DNA of 6,245 bases from an uncultured Lachnospiraceae bacterium (GTDB taxonomy: Bacteria; Bacillota; Clostridia; Lachnospirales; Lachnospiraceae): the NCBI GenBank assembly GCA_949283905.1, contig CASDUB010000040.1, positions 1 through 6,245 of the forward strand, read 5' to 3'. The translations under genes and the position numbers were made by a program. Position 1 is the first letter of the stretch. The number at the start of each line of letters is the position of its first letter. Below are positions 1-6,134 of the stretch, piece after piece. The notes below the pieces were generated by a model. The model ran no database searches and was not told where the DNA came from. It was given only the letters and a program-made list of their open reading frames with translations.

Positions 1-18
1 ATTTGCCTGGGAATTTTA

Positions 19-2073
19 TTACTCCGGAATCGAACCGTCCGTATCAACAACATCCGAAAAATCATCATCTTCATACTCATCATTTTTATGAGTGTTTTCA
101 GATTCTTCGACTGTATCAGATTTGTCCGAACCCTCTGAACTTTCCGATTCTTCAGAAATGCCGCCGGCGTTTTCCTGTACGCTCTTTTCATCTTCCGCAT
201 CGATTAATTTTGTCGCGGTCATTTCTTCAGGGGCGCGGTTAAGTATATCCATAAACTCATCGCCTGTGATCGTCTCTTTTTCATAGAGATATTTTGCGAT
301 CTCATGAAGCTTGATCATATTTTCGGAAATGAGCTGTTTTGCTTTCTCATACTGCGCTTTGACAATAGCCACAACCATTTCGTCGATCTTGCCTGATGTG
401 TTTTCGGAACATGCCAGCGACGTATCTCCCCCGAGATATTTGTTAGAGAGAGTTTCAAGCGCCACCATACCGAACTCATCGGTCATACCGAAACGTGTAA
501 CCATAGCACGGACAAGTTTTGTAGCCTGCTCGATATCGTTTGAAGCTCCTGTCGTAATAGAGTTAAATACAAGTTCTTCTGCTACACGGCCGCCGGTATA
601 TGTTGCGACTCTGTTTTCAAGCTCCTCTTTCGACATAAGATTGTGATCGTCCTCGTCAACCTGCATCGTATATCCAAGGGCTCCCGATGTACGAGGAATA
701 ATGGTGATCTTCGTAACCGGAGCGGAATGAGTCTGAAGTGCAGCCACAAGAGCATGTCCGACCTCATGATATGCAACAACAAGTTTTTCTTTGTCCGTAA
801 GAATCTTGTTTTTCTTCTGATATCCGGCTATAACAACTTCAACGCTTTCCTCAATATCGCTCTGCACAACGAACTTACGTCCGTCTCGAACAGCTCTAAG
901 GGCAGCTTCGTTAATCATATTTGCAAGTTCGGCGCCGCTTGCTCCCGGAGCCATTCTTGCTATCGCGGCAAAATCAACATTGTCGCTTATCTTGATATTT
1001 TTAGCATGAAGCCTAAGTATCTCTTCTCGTCCTTTCAGATCAGGAAGTTCCACAGGGATTCGTCTGTCGAATCGTCCCGGTCTTAAAAGCGCCGGATCAA
1101 GGGAATCCGGTCTGTTTGTTGCCGCAAGGATTATTACTCCCTTTCGTCCGTCGAAACCGTCCATTTCAGAAAGAAGCTGATTTAACGTCTGCTCTCTTTC
1201 ATCGTTTCCGGAAAATCCGCTTCCGTCTCGCTTTTTACCGACTGTATCAATCTCATCTATAAATACGATACACGGTGCTTTTGCGTCAGCCTGCTTAAAG
1301 AGGTCACGTACTTTTGCAGCACCCATACCTACAAACATCTCAACAAACTCTGAACCCGATATTGAGAAGAAAGGTACGCTTGCTTCTCCGGCAACTGCCT
1401 TTGCAAGAAGTGTTTTACCTGTTCCCGGAGGTCCTACAAGAAGAGCTCCTTTCGGCATTCTCGCTCCGATATCCTGATATTTCTGCGGATTATGCAAAAA
1501 GTCAACTATTTCCGTAAGTATTTCTTTTGCCTCGTCTTCGCCTGCGACGTCTTTAAATTTAACGCCTGTCTCAGACTGTGAATATATCTTTGCTCCGCTC
1601 TTGCCAAAGCTCATGGTGCCGCCCATGCCGCCTCCGCCCATTTTTCCTGCGAGAGACCTCATGAGAAGTCTTCCCAGGAGTATCAATATTAAGAACGGAA
1701 GGATCCATCCTAAAAGAATGCTTACAAAAATATTGTCCTGAGGGATTATCTCCGATTCAAAATCATCAAGACCTGCCGCTAAAAGCCTGTCTGTGAGCTG
1801 ATAATCATTCATCAGTCCCGTTTTGTAATATTTTTCTTCCGTGGATCTGTCGCCAAAAGTGATGACTCCTGTCTCCTGGTTGATATTAACTTCCTTTACC
1901 TGTCCGTTATTCAGCATCTCTATAAAGGTGCCGTAACCGACCTCTTCGACTTTAACCGAACCCATGTCCGGGAATAAAAGGAAGTTGATCAGAAATATCG
2001 CTGCCAGCGCAACGATAAAATACATTATAAACGGTCTTTTGCCGTTCGGCTGCTTATCTGGTTTGTTGTTCAT
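19..2073 (-). CDS. ftsH: ATP-dependent zinc metalloprotease FtsH (complete, 684 aa)
   Basis: Membrane-anchored AAA+ protease that extracts and degrades misfolded or unassembled membrane proteins and some short-lived cytosolic regulators; family members act as hexamers. Seen in order: TM helix at about residues 14-34, an extracytoplasmic domain of about 80 residues, TM2 at about 115-137, and a Gly/Met-rich linker (142-153). The AAA module follows, with Walker A GPPGTGKT (214-221), pore motif MFVGMG (246-251), Walker B IVFIDEID (269-276) and a second region of homology ending in arginine fingers R331 and R334. The peptidase has HEVGH (436-440), with D513 as the likely third zinc ligand. All key residues are present. 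The last ~64 residues are an acidic, Ser-rich, probably disordered tail (24 Asp/Glu). The start is supported by GAGGAG at 2080-2085. The greA stop and ftsH start share one base (TAATG), which suggests translational coupling. FtsH in Firmicutes often follows tilS-hpt, so this neighbourhood is less usual and a paralogue cannot be excluded. Confidence 0.97.
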   Translation of the reverse strand: MNNKPDKQPNGKRPFIMYFIVALAAIFLINFLLFPDMGSVKVEEVGYGTFIEMLNNGQVKEVNINQETGVITFGDRSTEEKYYKTGLMNDYQLTDRLLAAGLDDFESEIIPQDNIFVSILLGWILPFLILILLGRLLMRSLAGKMGGGGMGGTMSFGKSGAKIYSQSETGVKFKDVAGEDEAKEILTEIVDFLHNPQKYQDIGARMPKGALLVGPPGTGKTLLAKAVAGEASVPFFSISGSEFVEMFVGMGAAKVRDLFKQADAKAPCIVFIDEIDTVGKKRDGSGFSGNDEREQTLNQLLSEMDGFDGRKGVIILAATNRPDSLDPALLRPGRFDRRIPVELPDLKGREEILRLHAKNIKISDNVDFAAIARMAPGASGAELANMINEAALRAVRDGRKFVVQSDIEESVEVVIAGYQKKNKILTDKEKLVVAYHEVGHALVAALQTHSAPVTKITIIPRTSGALGYTMQVDEDDHNLMSKEELENRVATYTGGRVAEELVFNSITTGASNDIEQATKLVRAMVTRFGMTDEFGMVALETLSNKYLGGDTSLACSENTSGKIDEMVVAIVKAQYEKAKQLISENMIKLHEIAKYLYEKETITGDEFMDILNRAPEEMTATKLIDAEDEKSVQENAGGISEESESSEGSDKSDTVEESENTHKNDEYEDDDFSDVVDTDGSIPE

Positions 2074-2573
2074 TAAAAGCTCCTCAATTTATCTGTTTCT
2101 TCTTCACCGGTATTTTCAATATCTTTAATAACAATAAAGTAACTTCCTACACCTGCTTTTACTTCTACTCTGTCTCCTACTTTATGTCCCATAAGCGCCG
2201 CTCCCACGGGGGATTCCGGTGAAATGCGGCCGTCAAGGGAGTTGCCTCTTACTGATGTTACTATTTTGTATACCTCTGTCTCATCATCGTCCTCAAAAAG
2301 CACCGTTACTTTTTTGTTGATTCCGACCTCATCTGCAGCAGAATCATCTTCGATGATATTTGCTGTTTTTATCATGTTTTCAAGGTATCTGATCCTGCTT
2401 TCATTTTGATTTTTAGCTTTCTTCGCCGCATAATATTCAAAATTTTCACTAAGATCCCCCTGTGCTCTTGCTTCTTTTACGGCTTCAATAAGCTGTTTTC
2501 TTTCGACAAGCTTTCTGTGGTCGATTTCCTCCTGCATCTTGTCGATATCACTTTGTGTCAAATTATCATGCAT
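2073..2573 (-). CDS. greA: Transcription elongation factor GreA/GreB family (166 aa)
   Basis: Binds the RNA polymerase secondary channel and stimulates cleavage of backtracked transcripts. Two family domains are visible. The N-terminal coiled coil (about 1-75) carries the tip motif GDLSEN at 39-44, where D40 and E43 correspond to the acidic residues that position the catalytic metal. The C-terminal FKBP-like domain carries the signature SPVGAALMGHKVGD at 121-134. Length fits the family (about 155-165 aa). The ATG at 2571-2573 is chosen because AGAGG lies upstream at 2582-2586; an in-frame ATG at 2618 would add 15 hydrophobic/basic residues, lacks this site and lies upstream of the proposed promoter's start point. 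The N-terminal half (HRKLVERKQL, FEYYAAKKAKNQNESRIRYLE) differs from the classical GreA pattern with an RPEI segment near residue 25, so it may be a lineage-specific second Gre factor. GreA is preferred over GreB from overall resemblance only. It overlaps ftsH by one base. Confidence 0.92.
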   Translation of the reverse strand: MHDNLTQSDIDKMQEEIDHRKLVERKQLIEAVKEARAQGDLSENFEYYAAKKAKNQNESRIRYLENMIKTANIIEDDSAADEVGINKKVTVLFEDDDETEVYKIVTSVRGNSLDGRISPESPVGAALMGHKVGDRVEVKAGVGSYFIVIKDIENTGEEETDKLRSF

Positions 2574-2599
2574 TTTCTTAACCTCTATAGTAATAAGAA

Positions 2600-2627
2600 A
2601 TAATACTCTTTTTATCAAAAATTACAA
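2600..2627 (-). promoter_or_regulatory. Putative sigma-A promoter for greA-ftsH
   Basis: On the minus strand TTGTAA (2627-2622, four of six matches to TTGACA) is followed after 16 bases by TATTAT (2605-2600, five of six matches to TATAAT). Transcription would start near 2593, giving a leader of about 20 bases that contains the greA ribosome binding site. The surrounding 74-base gap (2574-2647) is almost pure A/T, where such boxes can arise by chance, so the call is tentative. No GC-containing terminator hairpin separates it from the upstream glycosylase gene, so readthrough is also likely. Confidence 0.45.
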
Positions 2628-2647
2628 ATAAAAAAAGAATAAATTTT

Positions 2648-3460
2648 CTAAACAGTATTTTTATGCAGTTCATAATAAAAAATATACTGCTGTATCACTC
2701 CGGCGAATCCTTTGTATCTTCCAAAAGGAAAGCCCTCTTTATAATGCTCCTCAAGTACCTGTCTGATATGAGTATCTATCGGAAATGCGTCTATTTTGTG
2801 AAGCGCAAAAAGGCAGATACAATCTGCGACTTTTTTGCCGACGCCGTAAAGCTTCAAAAGCTGTTCTTTAGCTTCTTCGTAACTCAGGCCGTAAAGTCCG
2901 TCCAATACAAACTCGCCGTTTGCAACTGCTTTGGCCGTCCTGACAACATATTTGCTCCTGTATCCGAGATTGCATTCCATCAGTGCATCTTCCGCAAGAT
3001 CAGCCAGCGCCTCAGCTTTAGGAAAAGCATAATACTTTGTTCCGTCCGAAGCTGTTTTTTCTTCTCCGTATCTTTCAGATATATTTGATATGCACCTGCG
3101 TATTCTCGTAATATTATTCTGCTGCGAGATAAGAAAAGATACTATCATTTCCCAGAGTTCCTGATTCAGTATCCTGATTCCGCTTCCTAATCGTACTGCA
3201 GCGGAAAGATACTCGTCTTTTGCATCGACGGAATCCATATATTTCCGGTAATCGGTATCGAGATCAAAATAATGTTTCCAGTACTCTTCAAACTCTTCGT
3301 CAGAACAGTCAAAATACACATATCCGCCGTCTTCCCACACGCATATATATTTGTCAGACGCAATGATCTCATATTTTCCGTCGTCTCTTTTTGACATTCT
3401 GAAACACTGTCCCGATTCCGCTATCTGTTCTATATCAAAGTTTTCTTTTAATATTTTCAT
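2648..3460 (-). CDS. 8-oxoguanine DNA glycosylase, OGG1-type (HhH-GPD, 270 aa)
   Basis: Base-excision repair enzyme expected to remove 8-oxoguanine from DNA and nick the abasic site by beta-elimination. The N-terminal domain (about 1-95) carries SGQCFRM (16-22), typical of OGG/AlkA-type proteins. The helical domain has ISQQNNITRI (111-120), matching the NNxxRI segment of OGG1. The helix-hairpin-helix is LYGVGKKVADCICLFAL (204-220) and the GPD-type Asp follows in FPIDTHI (226-232). K210 aligns with OGG1 Lys249 and D229 with Asp268; the spacing of 19 residues is the same as in the human enzyme. C214 sits at the OGG1 Cys253 position. There is no C-terminal iron-sulfur Cys cluster, which separates it from Nth and MutY. 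Automated annotation may label it a DNA-3-methyladenine glycosylase 2, but the catalytic Lys argues for a bifunctional OGG. The start follows the upstream stop by 2 bases, with GAAGG inside the upstream gene's end serving as ribosome binding site. Confidence 0.9.
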   Translation of the reverse strand: MKILKENFDIEQIAESGQCFRMSKRDDGKYEIIASDKYICVWEDGGYVYFDCSDEEFEEYWKHYFDLDTDYRKYMDSVDAKDEYLSAAVRLGSGIRILNQELWEMIVSFLISQQNNITRIRRCISNISERYGEEKTASDGTKYYAFPKAEALADLAEDALMECNLGYRSKYVVRTAKAVANGEFVLDGLYGLSYEEAKEQLLKLYGVGKKVADCICLFALHKIDAFPIDTHIRQVLEEHYKEGFPFGRYKGFAGVIQQYIFYYELHKNTV

Positions 3461-3462
3461 TG

Positions 3463-3783
3463 TCAGCCTTCAGGAAAGTTTTTCTTTAAATAAATAATTA
3501 CGCCCGCAAATATAAGAACGATCAGAACTATTGACACGATGTTCCAGATTTTATTTGTCGGAGCTAAGAATATCATCATTATCTCATCGATCATGAGAAG
3601 AAGACAAAACACTCCGAATACTCTCTGATATTTTCTGTCCTCTTCAGGCGTTCTTTTCTTTCTCTTAGGCGCGTTCTTTCCCTGAAACGCATCTATAACG
3701 CCGTTTCCTTTTCCCATGAAAAATACTACCGAAAGTACTCCCAATGCTACCGCAAGAAAAATACTGAATTCAATACTAAACAT
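3463..3783 (-). CDS. Small membrane protein, DUF3784-like (106 aa)
   Basis: Function unknown. Three hydrophobic helices are visible at about 5-23, 54-73 and 79-99. A strongly basic/polar loop of about 30 residues (24-53) between the first two contains GKGNGVIDAF and KRKKRTPEEDRKY. The short tail is KKNFPEG. The length, a GKG-type motif after the first helix, and a charged segment before the second helix resemble the DUF3784 family of small Firmicutes membrane proteins. This is from memory of the family and not a profile hit. By the positive-inside rule the basic loop is probably cytoplasmic. The start is well supported by AGGAG at 3791-3795. It lies 27 bases after rimI and 2 bases before the glycosylase, so it is very likely co-transcribed. 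That location does not establish a role in tRNA modification or repair. Confidence 0.8.
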   Translation of the reverse strand: MFSIEFSIFLAVALGVLSVVFFMGKGNGVIDAFQGKNAPKRKKRTPEEDRKYQRVFGVFCLLLMIDEIMMIFLAPTNKIWNIVSIVLIVLIFAGVIIYLKKNFPEG

Positions 3784-3810
3784 TTTTTATCTCCTGTGTA
3801 TAAATTTATT

Positions 3811-4251
3811 TTAATTTGTGTTTTTTAACATAAGCAGCGCATCTTCCGTCGGATCATGATAATAAGCTTTTCTTACGCCGATCTGCTCAAAACCGATCTT
3901 TTCATAAAGAGATATTGCTGCGATATTGCTCTTTCTGACTTCTAAAAATATTTTCTTAACGCCGAGTTTTACTGCTTCTTCGACAGCCTTTTCAACCAGC
4001 GCGTTTCCGATTCCGCGTCTTCTCGCGTTTTTTGAAACGGAAACATTTGTGATATCCGCTTCATCTGCCGCCGAAATAAGACCTATGTACCCGACGATAT
4101 TTTCTTTATCACACGCCACGAGAAAAACCGTTCTTTCACGTTTTACGTATGTTGCAAAATCCTTTTCGCTCCATGGCGATGAAAAATTCTCTTTTTCAAT
4201 TTCAGCTGCGGCTTTCACGTCTTCCGTCTTCATGTACCTGATATCAGCCAT
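3811..4251 (-). CDS. rimI: RimI-type protein N-terminal acetyltransferase (146 aa)
   Basis: GNAT-fold enzyme that transfers acetyl from acetyl-CoA to a protein N-terminal amine; in E. coli the target is ribosomal protein S18. The acetyl-CoA-binding motif RRRGIG (77-82) sits at the start of the central helix. The C-terminal part is strikingly RimI-like: LEVRKSNIAAISLYEKIGF (103-121), then RKAYYHDPTEDALLM (127-141). E104 and Y116 occupy the positions of the E. coli catalytic Glu103 and Tyr115. Length fits the family (about 148 aa). The start overlaps the tsaB end by 8 bases (ATGGCTGA), with only a weak ribosome binding site, so translation is probably coupled to tsaB. Association of rimI with tsaB/tsaE/tsaD is common in Firmicutes, although RimI is not required for t6A synthesis. 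The substrate in this organism is inferred; other N-termini are possible. Confidence 0.94.
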   Translation of the reverse strand: MADIRYMKTEDVKAAAEIEKENFSSPWSEKDFATYVKRERTVFLVACDKENIVGYIGLISAADEADITNVSVSKNARRRGIGNALVEKAVEEAVKLGVKKIFLEVRKSNIAAISLYEKIGFEQIGVRKAYYHDPTEDALLMLKNTN

Positions 4252-4948
4252 TATTCTTTTCCAGCCTTTCTCTTTCAGCCTGAGAAAGTCTGAGATATTC
4301 AGGTCTGTGCATATCAGGATCAGTCATCTCGCCTCTTTTCGCGTACTCCTGCGCAAGCATTCCGAGGGCGGCCGCTCTCTGATATCCTGCATATGCCGGT
4401 GCGAACAAAACAGGAACCTTTATATTCTTTTCAATGGTTTCACTGTGAACTTCTACGCCGTCACCCAAAAATATAACGCTTCGTTCCGTCTCATTAATAT
4501 TGTTTATTACTTCTTCAATTGCCATCGGCGAATCGTCAGTCATACGTCTGAAACCGTCTGAGCCGTTTTCAAACATCGCCGTATATACCTGCCCTCTTCT
4601 CGCATCCATGATAGGACATATGATGCTTTCGGTTCCGAATATCTGAAACGCCATAGCTTCAAGGGATGAAATTTCTATAATAGGTTTTTCCAGCGCAAGG
4701 GCGATACCTTTTGCTGTAGCCGACCCGATCCTGAGTCCTGTAAATGAACCCGGTCCTTTTGAGATTGCGACAGCGTCCAGCGTACTGAGATCAAGATCAA
4801 GTATCTTTTTTAATTCATCTATCATAGGCAGTAAAGTCTGCGAATGCGTTTTTTTATTGTTTACATTATATTCGGCGATAACTTTTCGTTCATCGACAAC
4901 AGCCGCCGAAGCAACCAATCCTGAACTGTCTATAGCTAAAATTTTCAT
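4244..4948 (-). CDS. tsaB: tRNA threonylcarbamoyladenosine biosynthesis protein TsaB (234 aa)
   Basis: ASKHA-fold scaffold subunit of the bacterial t6A complex. It dimerises with TsaD, which transfers threonylcarbamoyl from TC-AMP to A37 of ANN-decoding tRNAs. The N-terminal MKILAIDSSG is the ASKHA phosphate-1 region. THSQTLLPMID (34-44) and GPGSFTGLRIG (65-75) are TsaB hallmarks, and SSLEAMA (94-100) follows. The C-terminal half (about 105-234) is more variable and ends with a short charged tail. Length matches the usual 220-240 aa. The start codon overlaps the tsaE stop by four bases (ATGA), and a GGAG lies about a dozen bases upstream. Its partner gene tsaD, often adjacent or two genes away in Firmicutes, is not in the window. 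The TsaB paralogue TsaD is excluded because the length is too short and the TsaD metal-binding HxxxH motif is absent. Confidence 0.96.
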   Translation of the reverse strand: MKILAIDSSGLVASAAVVDERKVIAEYNVNNKKTHSQTLLPMIDELKKILDLDLSTLDAVAISKGPGSFTGLRIGSATAKGIALALEKPIIEISSLEAMAFQIFGTESIICPIMDARRGQVYTAMFENGSDGFRRMTDDSPMAIEEVINNINETERSVIFLGDGVEVHSETIEKNIKVPVLFAPAYAGYQRAAALGMLAQEYAKRGEMTDPDMHRPEYLRLSQAERERLEKNNG

Positions 4949-5388
4949 ACTGCCGTCTCTCCGTCAATACCCTGTATTTCAATCTTTCTGTAATCAAAAC
5001 CTTTTCCGTTATCCTTATTAATGGATATCCTGATCATATCTTTAGGAAGCAGTTCTTCTATAAGCGCCGCCCATTCTATGATGCATACCCCGCTGCCGTA
5101 CAGATAATCTTCGAATCCGATCTCAAACATCTCGTCGGGATCCGAAACTCTGTAGGCGTCAAAATGATACAGCGGCATTTTACCGTCCGTATATTCCTGA
5201 ACTATCGTAAACGTCGGACTTGTTACCGGCTCTTTAATACCTAATCCTTCGGCAAAACCTTTCGTAAATACCGTTTTCCCGACTCCGAGATCACCGTCAA
5301 GGGTTATAATCTGTCCGGGGCTTATTCTTTCGGCAAGTTTTTTCCCTGCCTCAAATGTCTCCTCCGGACTGTTTGTTTCTATCGTCAA
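4945..5388 (-). CDS. tsaE: t6A biosynthesis ATPase TsaE (147 aa, proposed TTG start)
   Basis: P-loop ATPase that binds the TsaB-TsaD complex and enables turnover of t6A synthesis. Walker A is GDLGVGKT (32-39), followed by TSPTF (56-60), HFDAYR (75-80) with the conserved Asp, and EWA (105-107), all family hallmarks. I place the start at TTG 5388-5386. GGAGGAG at 5401-5395 sits six bases upstream, the predicted transcript begins near 5416, and the resulting N-terminus (MTIETNSPEETFEAG) matches the usual short lead-in to the PEET segment. The alternative ATG at 5412 gives 155 aa and has no clear ribosome binding site; it would lie only about four bases from the transcript start. In-frame ATGs at 5427 and 5490 lie in or beyond the promoter. 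The gene heads the minus-strand operon and overlaps tsaB by four bases. Family identity is secure; the start is an inference. Confidence 0.93.
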   Translation of the reverse strand: MTIETNSPEETFEAGKKLAERISPGQIITLDGDLGVGKTVFTKGFAEGLGIKEPVTSPTFTIVQEYTDGKMPLYHFDAYRVSDPDEMFEIGFEDYLYGSGVCIIEWAALIEELLPKDMIRISINKDNGKGFDYRKIEIQGIDGETAV

Positions 5389-5394
5389 GGCATA

Positions 5395-5401
5395 CTCCTC
5401 C
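5395..5401 (-). promoter_or_regulatory. Ribosome binding site deciding the tsaE start
   Basis: The minus strand reads GGAGGAG, a near-perfect Shine-Dalgarno sequence, six bases before TTG at 5388-5386. It lies inside the frame of the longer alternatives, downstream of ATG 5412, so it cannot serve that ATG. This is the main sequence evidence for the shorter protein. Confidence 0.75.
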
Positions 5402-5422
5402 ACTTTTTTCATTACCGCGTAA

Positions 5423-5451
5423 AGCATAACACATTTAATATAATGTAGCAA
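5423..5451 (-). promoter_or_regulatory. Sigma-A promoter for the tsaE operon, extended -10
   Basis: On the minus strand TTGCTA (5451-5446) is separated by exactly 17 bases from TATGCT (5428-5423). The bases just before the -10 box are TGT, an extended -10 (TGn). Each hexamer matches four of six consensus positions. Transcription is expected to begin near 5416. The spacing, the TG extension and the position relative to the TTG start and its ribosome binding site agree well. Confidence 0.7.
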
Positions 5452-5459
5452 GAACTTGC
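5448..5459. promoter_or_regulatory. Palindrome between divergent promoters, possible operator
   Basis: GCAAG-AA-CTTGC is a perfect 5+2+5 inverted repeat. It overlaps the -35 boxes of both the minus-strand tsaE promoter (5446-5451) and the plus-strand ppiB promoter (5456-5461). A dimeric regulator here could affect both operons. However, two back-to-back -35 boxes each beginning TTGC create such symmetry automatically, so regulation is only a possibility. Confidence 0.3.
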
Positions 5460-5484
5460 GCCCTTCTGATTTTTTGTTTATACT
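5456..5484 (+). promoter_or_regulatory. Sigma-A promoter for the cyclophilin gene
   Basis: TTGCGC (5456-5461, three of six consensus matches) is followed after 17 bases by TATACT (5479-5484, five of six matches). Transcription would start near 5491, giving a leader of about 40 bases before the ATG at 5531. The -35 box is weak but the -10 box and spacing are good. It is back to back with the tsaE promoter. Confidence 0.6.
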
Positions 5485-5530
5485 ATTCAAAGATTTTTAT
5501 CGAATAATTTTATGGAAAGAGGTAGACAAT

Positions 5531-6058
5531 ATGACAAATCCTGTTGTTACTATCATGATGAATAATGGCGATATCATCAAAGCTGAACTTTATCCTGAAA
5601 TCGCTCCGAATACAGTTAATAATTTCATAAGCCTTTGCAAAAAAGGATTTTATGACGGACTTATCTTCCATAGGATAATCTACGGTTTCATGCTCCAGGG
5701 CGGAGATCCTTACGGAACAGGCATGGGCGGCCCGGGATATATGATAAAAGGCGAATTTTCCGGAAACGGATTTGAAAACAACTTAAGCCATGAAGCAGGC
5801 GTTCTTTCAATGGCCCGTTCCATGAATCCTAATTCAGCCGGAAGCCAGTTCTTTATCATGCACAAGCCTGCAAGCTATCTTGACGGACAGTATGCCGCTT
5901 TCGGCAAGGTTATCGAGGGAATGGATATTGTAAACAAATTTGCCGCCGTTGAAACAGACGCTTCAGACAGACCTCTTGATCCTGTTGTAATGGCTTCTGT
6001 CAAGGTTGATACATTCGGCGTTGACTATCCCGAACCCGAAAAGATAAACGAATATTAA
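5531..6058 (+). CDS. ppiB: Peptidyl-prolyl cis-trans isomerase, PpiB-type cyclophilin (175 aa)
   Basis: Catalyses cis-trans isomerisation of Xaa-Pro bonds during protein folding. No signal peptide is visible, so it is cytoplasmic. The cyclophilin core is complete: IAPNTVNNF (24-32), FHRIIYGFMLQGGD (46-59) with catalytic R48 matching human CypA Arg55, GTGMGGPGY (62-70), SAGSQFFIM (102-110) and YLDGQYAAFGKV (117-128). Tyr117 replaces the CypA Trp121 that helps bind cyclosporin, and Tyr121 replaces His126; substitutions at these positions occur in bacterial cyclophilins and suggest lower cyclosporin affinity. Length fits single-domain bacterial enzymes, with a short acidic C-terminal extension (PEPEKINEY). 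The ATG at 5531 is chosen because AGAGG (5518-5522) lies eight bases upstream; a TTG-initiated extension from 5456 would begin inside the promoter. It is divergent from the t6A operon and appears monocistronic. Confidence 0.96.
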   Translation: MTNPVVTIMMNNGDIIKAELYPEIAPNTVNNFISLCKKGFYDGLIFHRIIYGFMLQGGDPYGTGMGGPGYMIKGEFSGNGFENNLSHEAGVLSMARSMNPNSAGSQFFIMHKPASYLDGQYAAFGKVIEGMDIVNKFAAVETDASDRPLDPVVMASVKVDTFGVDYPEPEKINEY

Positions 6059-6085
6059 ATCAAAATTATTAACGTTCTGTTTTAA

Positions 6086-6118
6086 AAAGACTGCGCATCG
6101 ATAAAATGCGCAGTCTTT
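6086..6118. terminator. Bidirectional intrinsic terminator
   Basis: AAAGACTGCGCAT (6086-6098) pairs perfectly with ATGCGCAGTCTTT (6106-6118) around a seven-base loop, giving a 13-bp stem with a GC-rich centre. On the plus strand the stem ends in TTT followed by AATTT, an interrupted U tract after ppiB. On the minus strand it ends in five T, serving the gene whose stop is at 6135-6137. It lies between two convergent genes, which fits use from both sides. The plus-strand U tract is the weaker of the two. Confidence 0.85.
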
Positions 6119-6134
6119 AATTTGTACAAATATA

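Noticed and set aside
643..1086. 147-codon plus-strand open frame opposite ftsH
   Set aside because: It is antisense to the conserved AAA and peptidase coding sequence and resembles no family; other plus-strand frames at 3-242, 92-286, 311-646 and 1314-1517 were dropped for the same reason.
2574..2618. N-terminal extension of greA from ATG 2618 (15 residues)
   Set aside because: The extension is hydrophobic/basic and atypical for Gre factors, would begin upstream of the predicted transcript start, and the good ribosome binding site is placed for ATG 2573.
2610..2640. Possible terminator hairpin after the glycosylase gene
   Set aside because: Only an A/T-only pairing (TTTTTAT with ATAAAAA) across a long loop can be drawn; with no G-C pairs it is too weak to call.
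2663..3088. 141-codon plus-strand open frame opposite the glycosylase gene
   Set aside because: It is antisense to the catalytic region of a complete, well-supported gene and shows no recognisable motif.
3926..4561. 211-codon plus-strand open frame opposite rimI and tsaB
   Set aside because: It lies antisense to two clearly recognised genes, has Ser/Phe-rich composition typical of a reverse-frame shadow, and shows no family motif.
5389..5490. N-terminal extension of tsaE from ATG 5490, 5427 or 5412
   Set aside because: Two of these lie in or beyond the promoter boxes, and the third would be almost at the transcript start without a ribosome binding site; the strong site serves TTG 5388.
5456..5530. 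N-terminal extension of the cyclophilin from TTG 5456
   Set aside because: It overlaps the plus-strand promoter, while ATG 5531 has a well-spaced ribosome binding site and gives the normal cyclophilin N-terminus.
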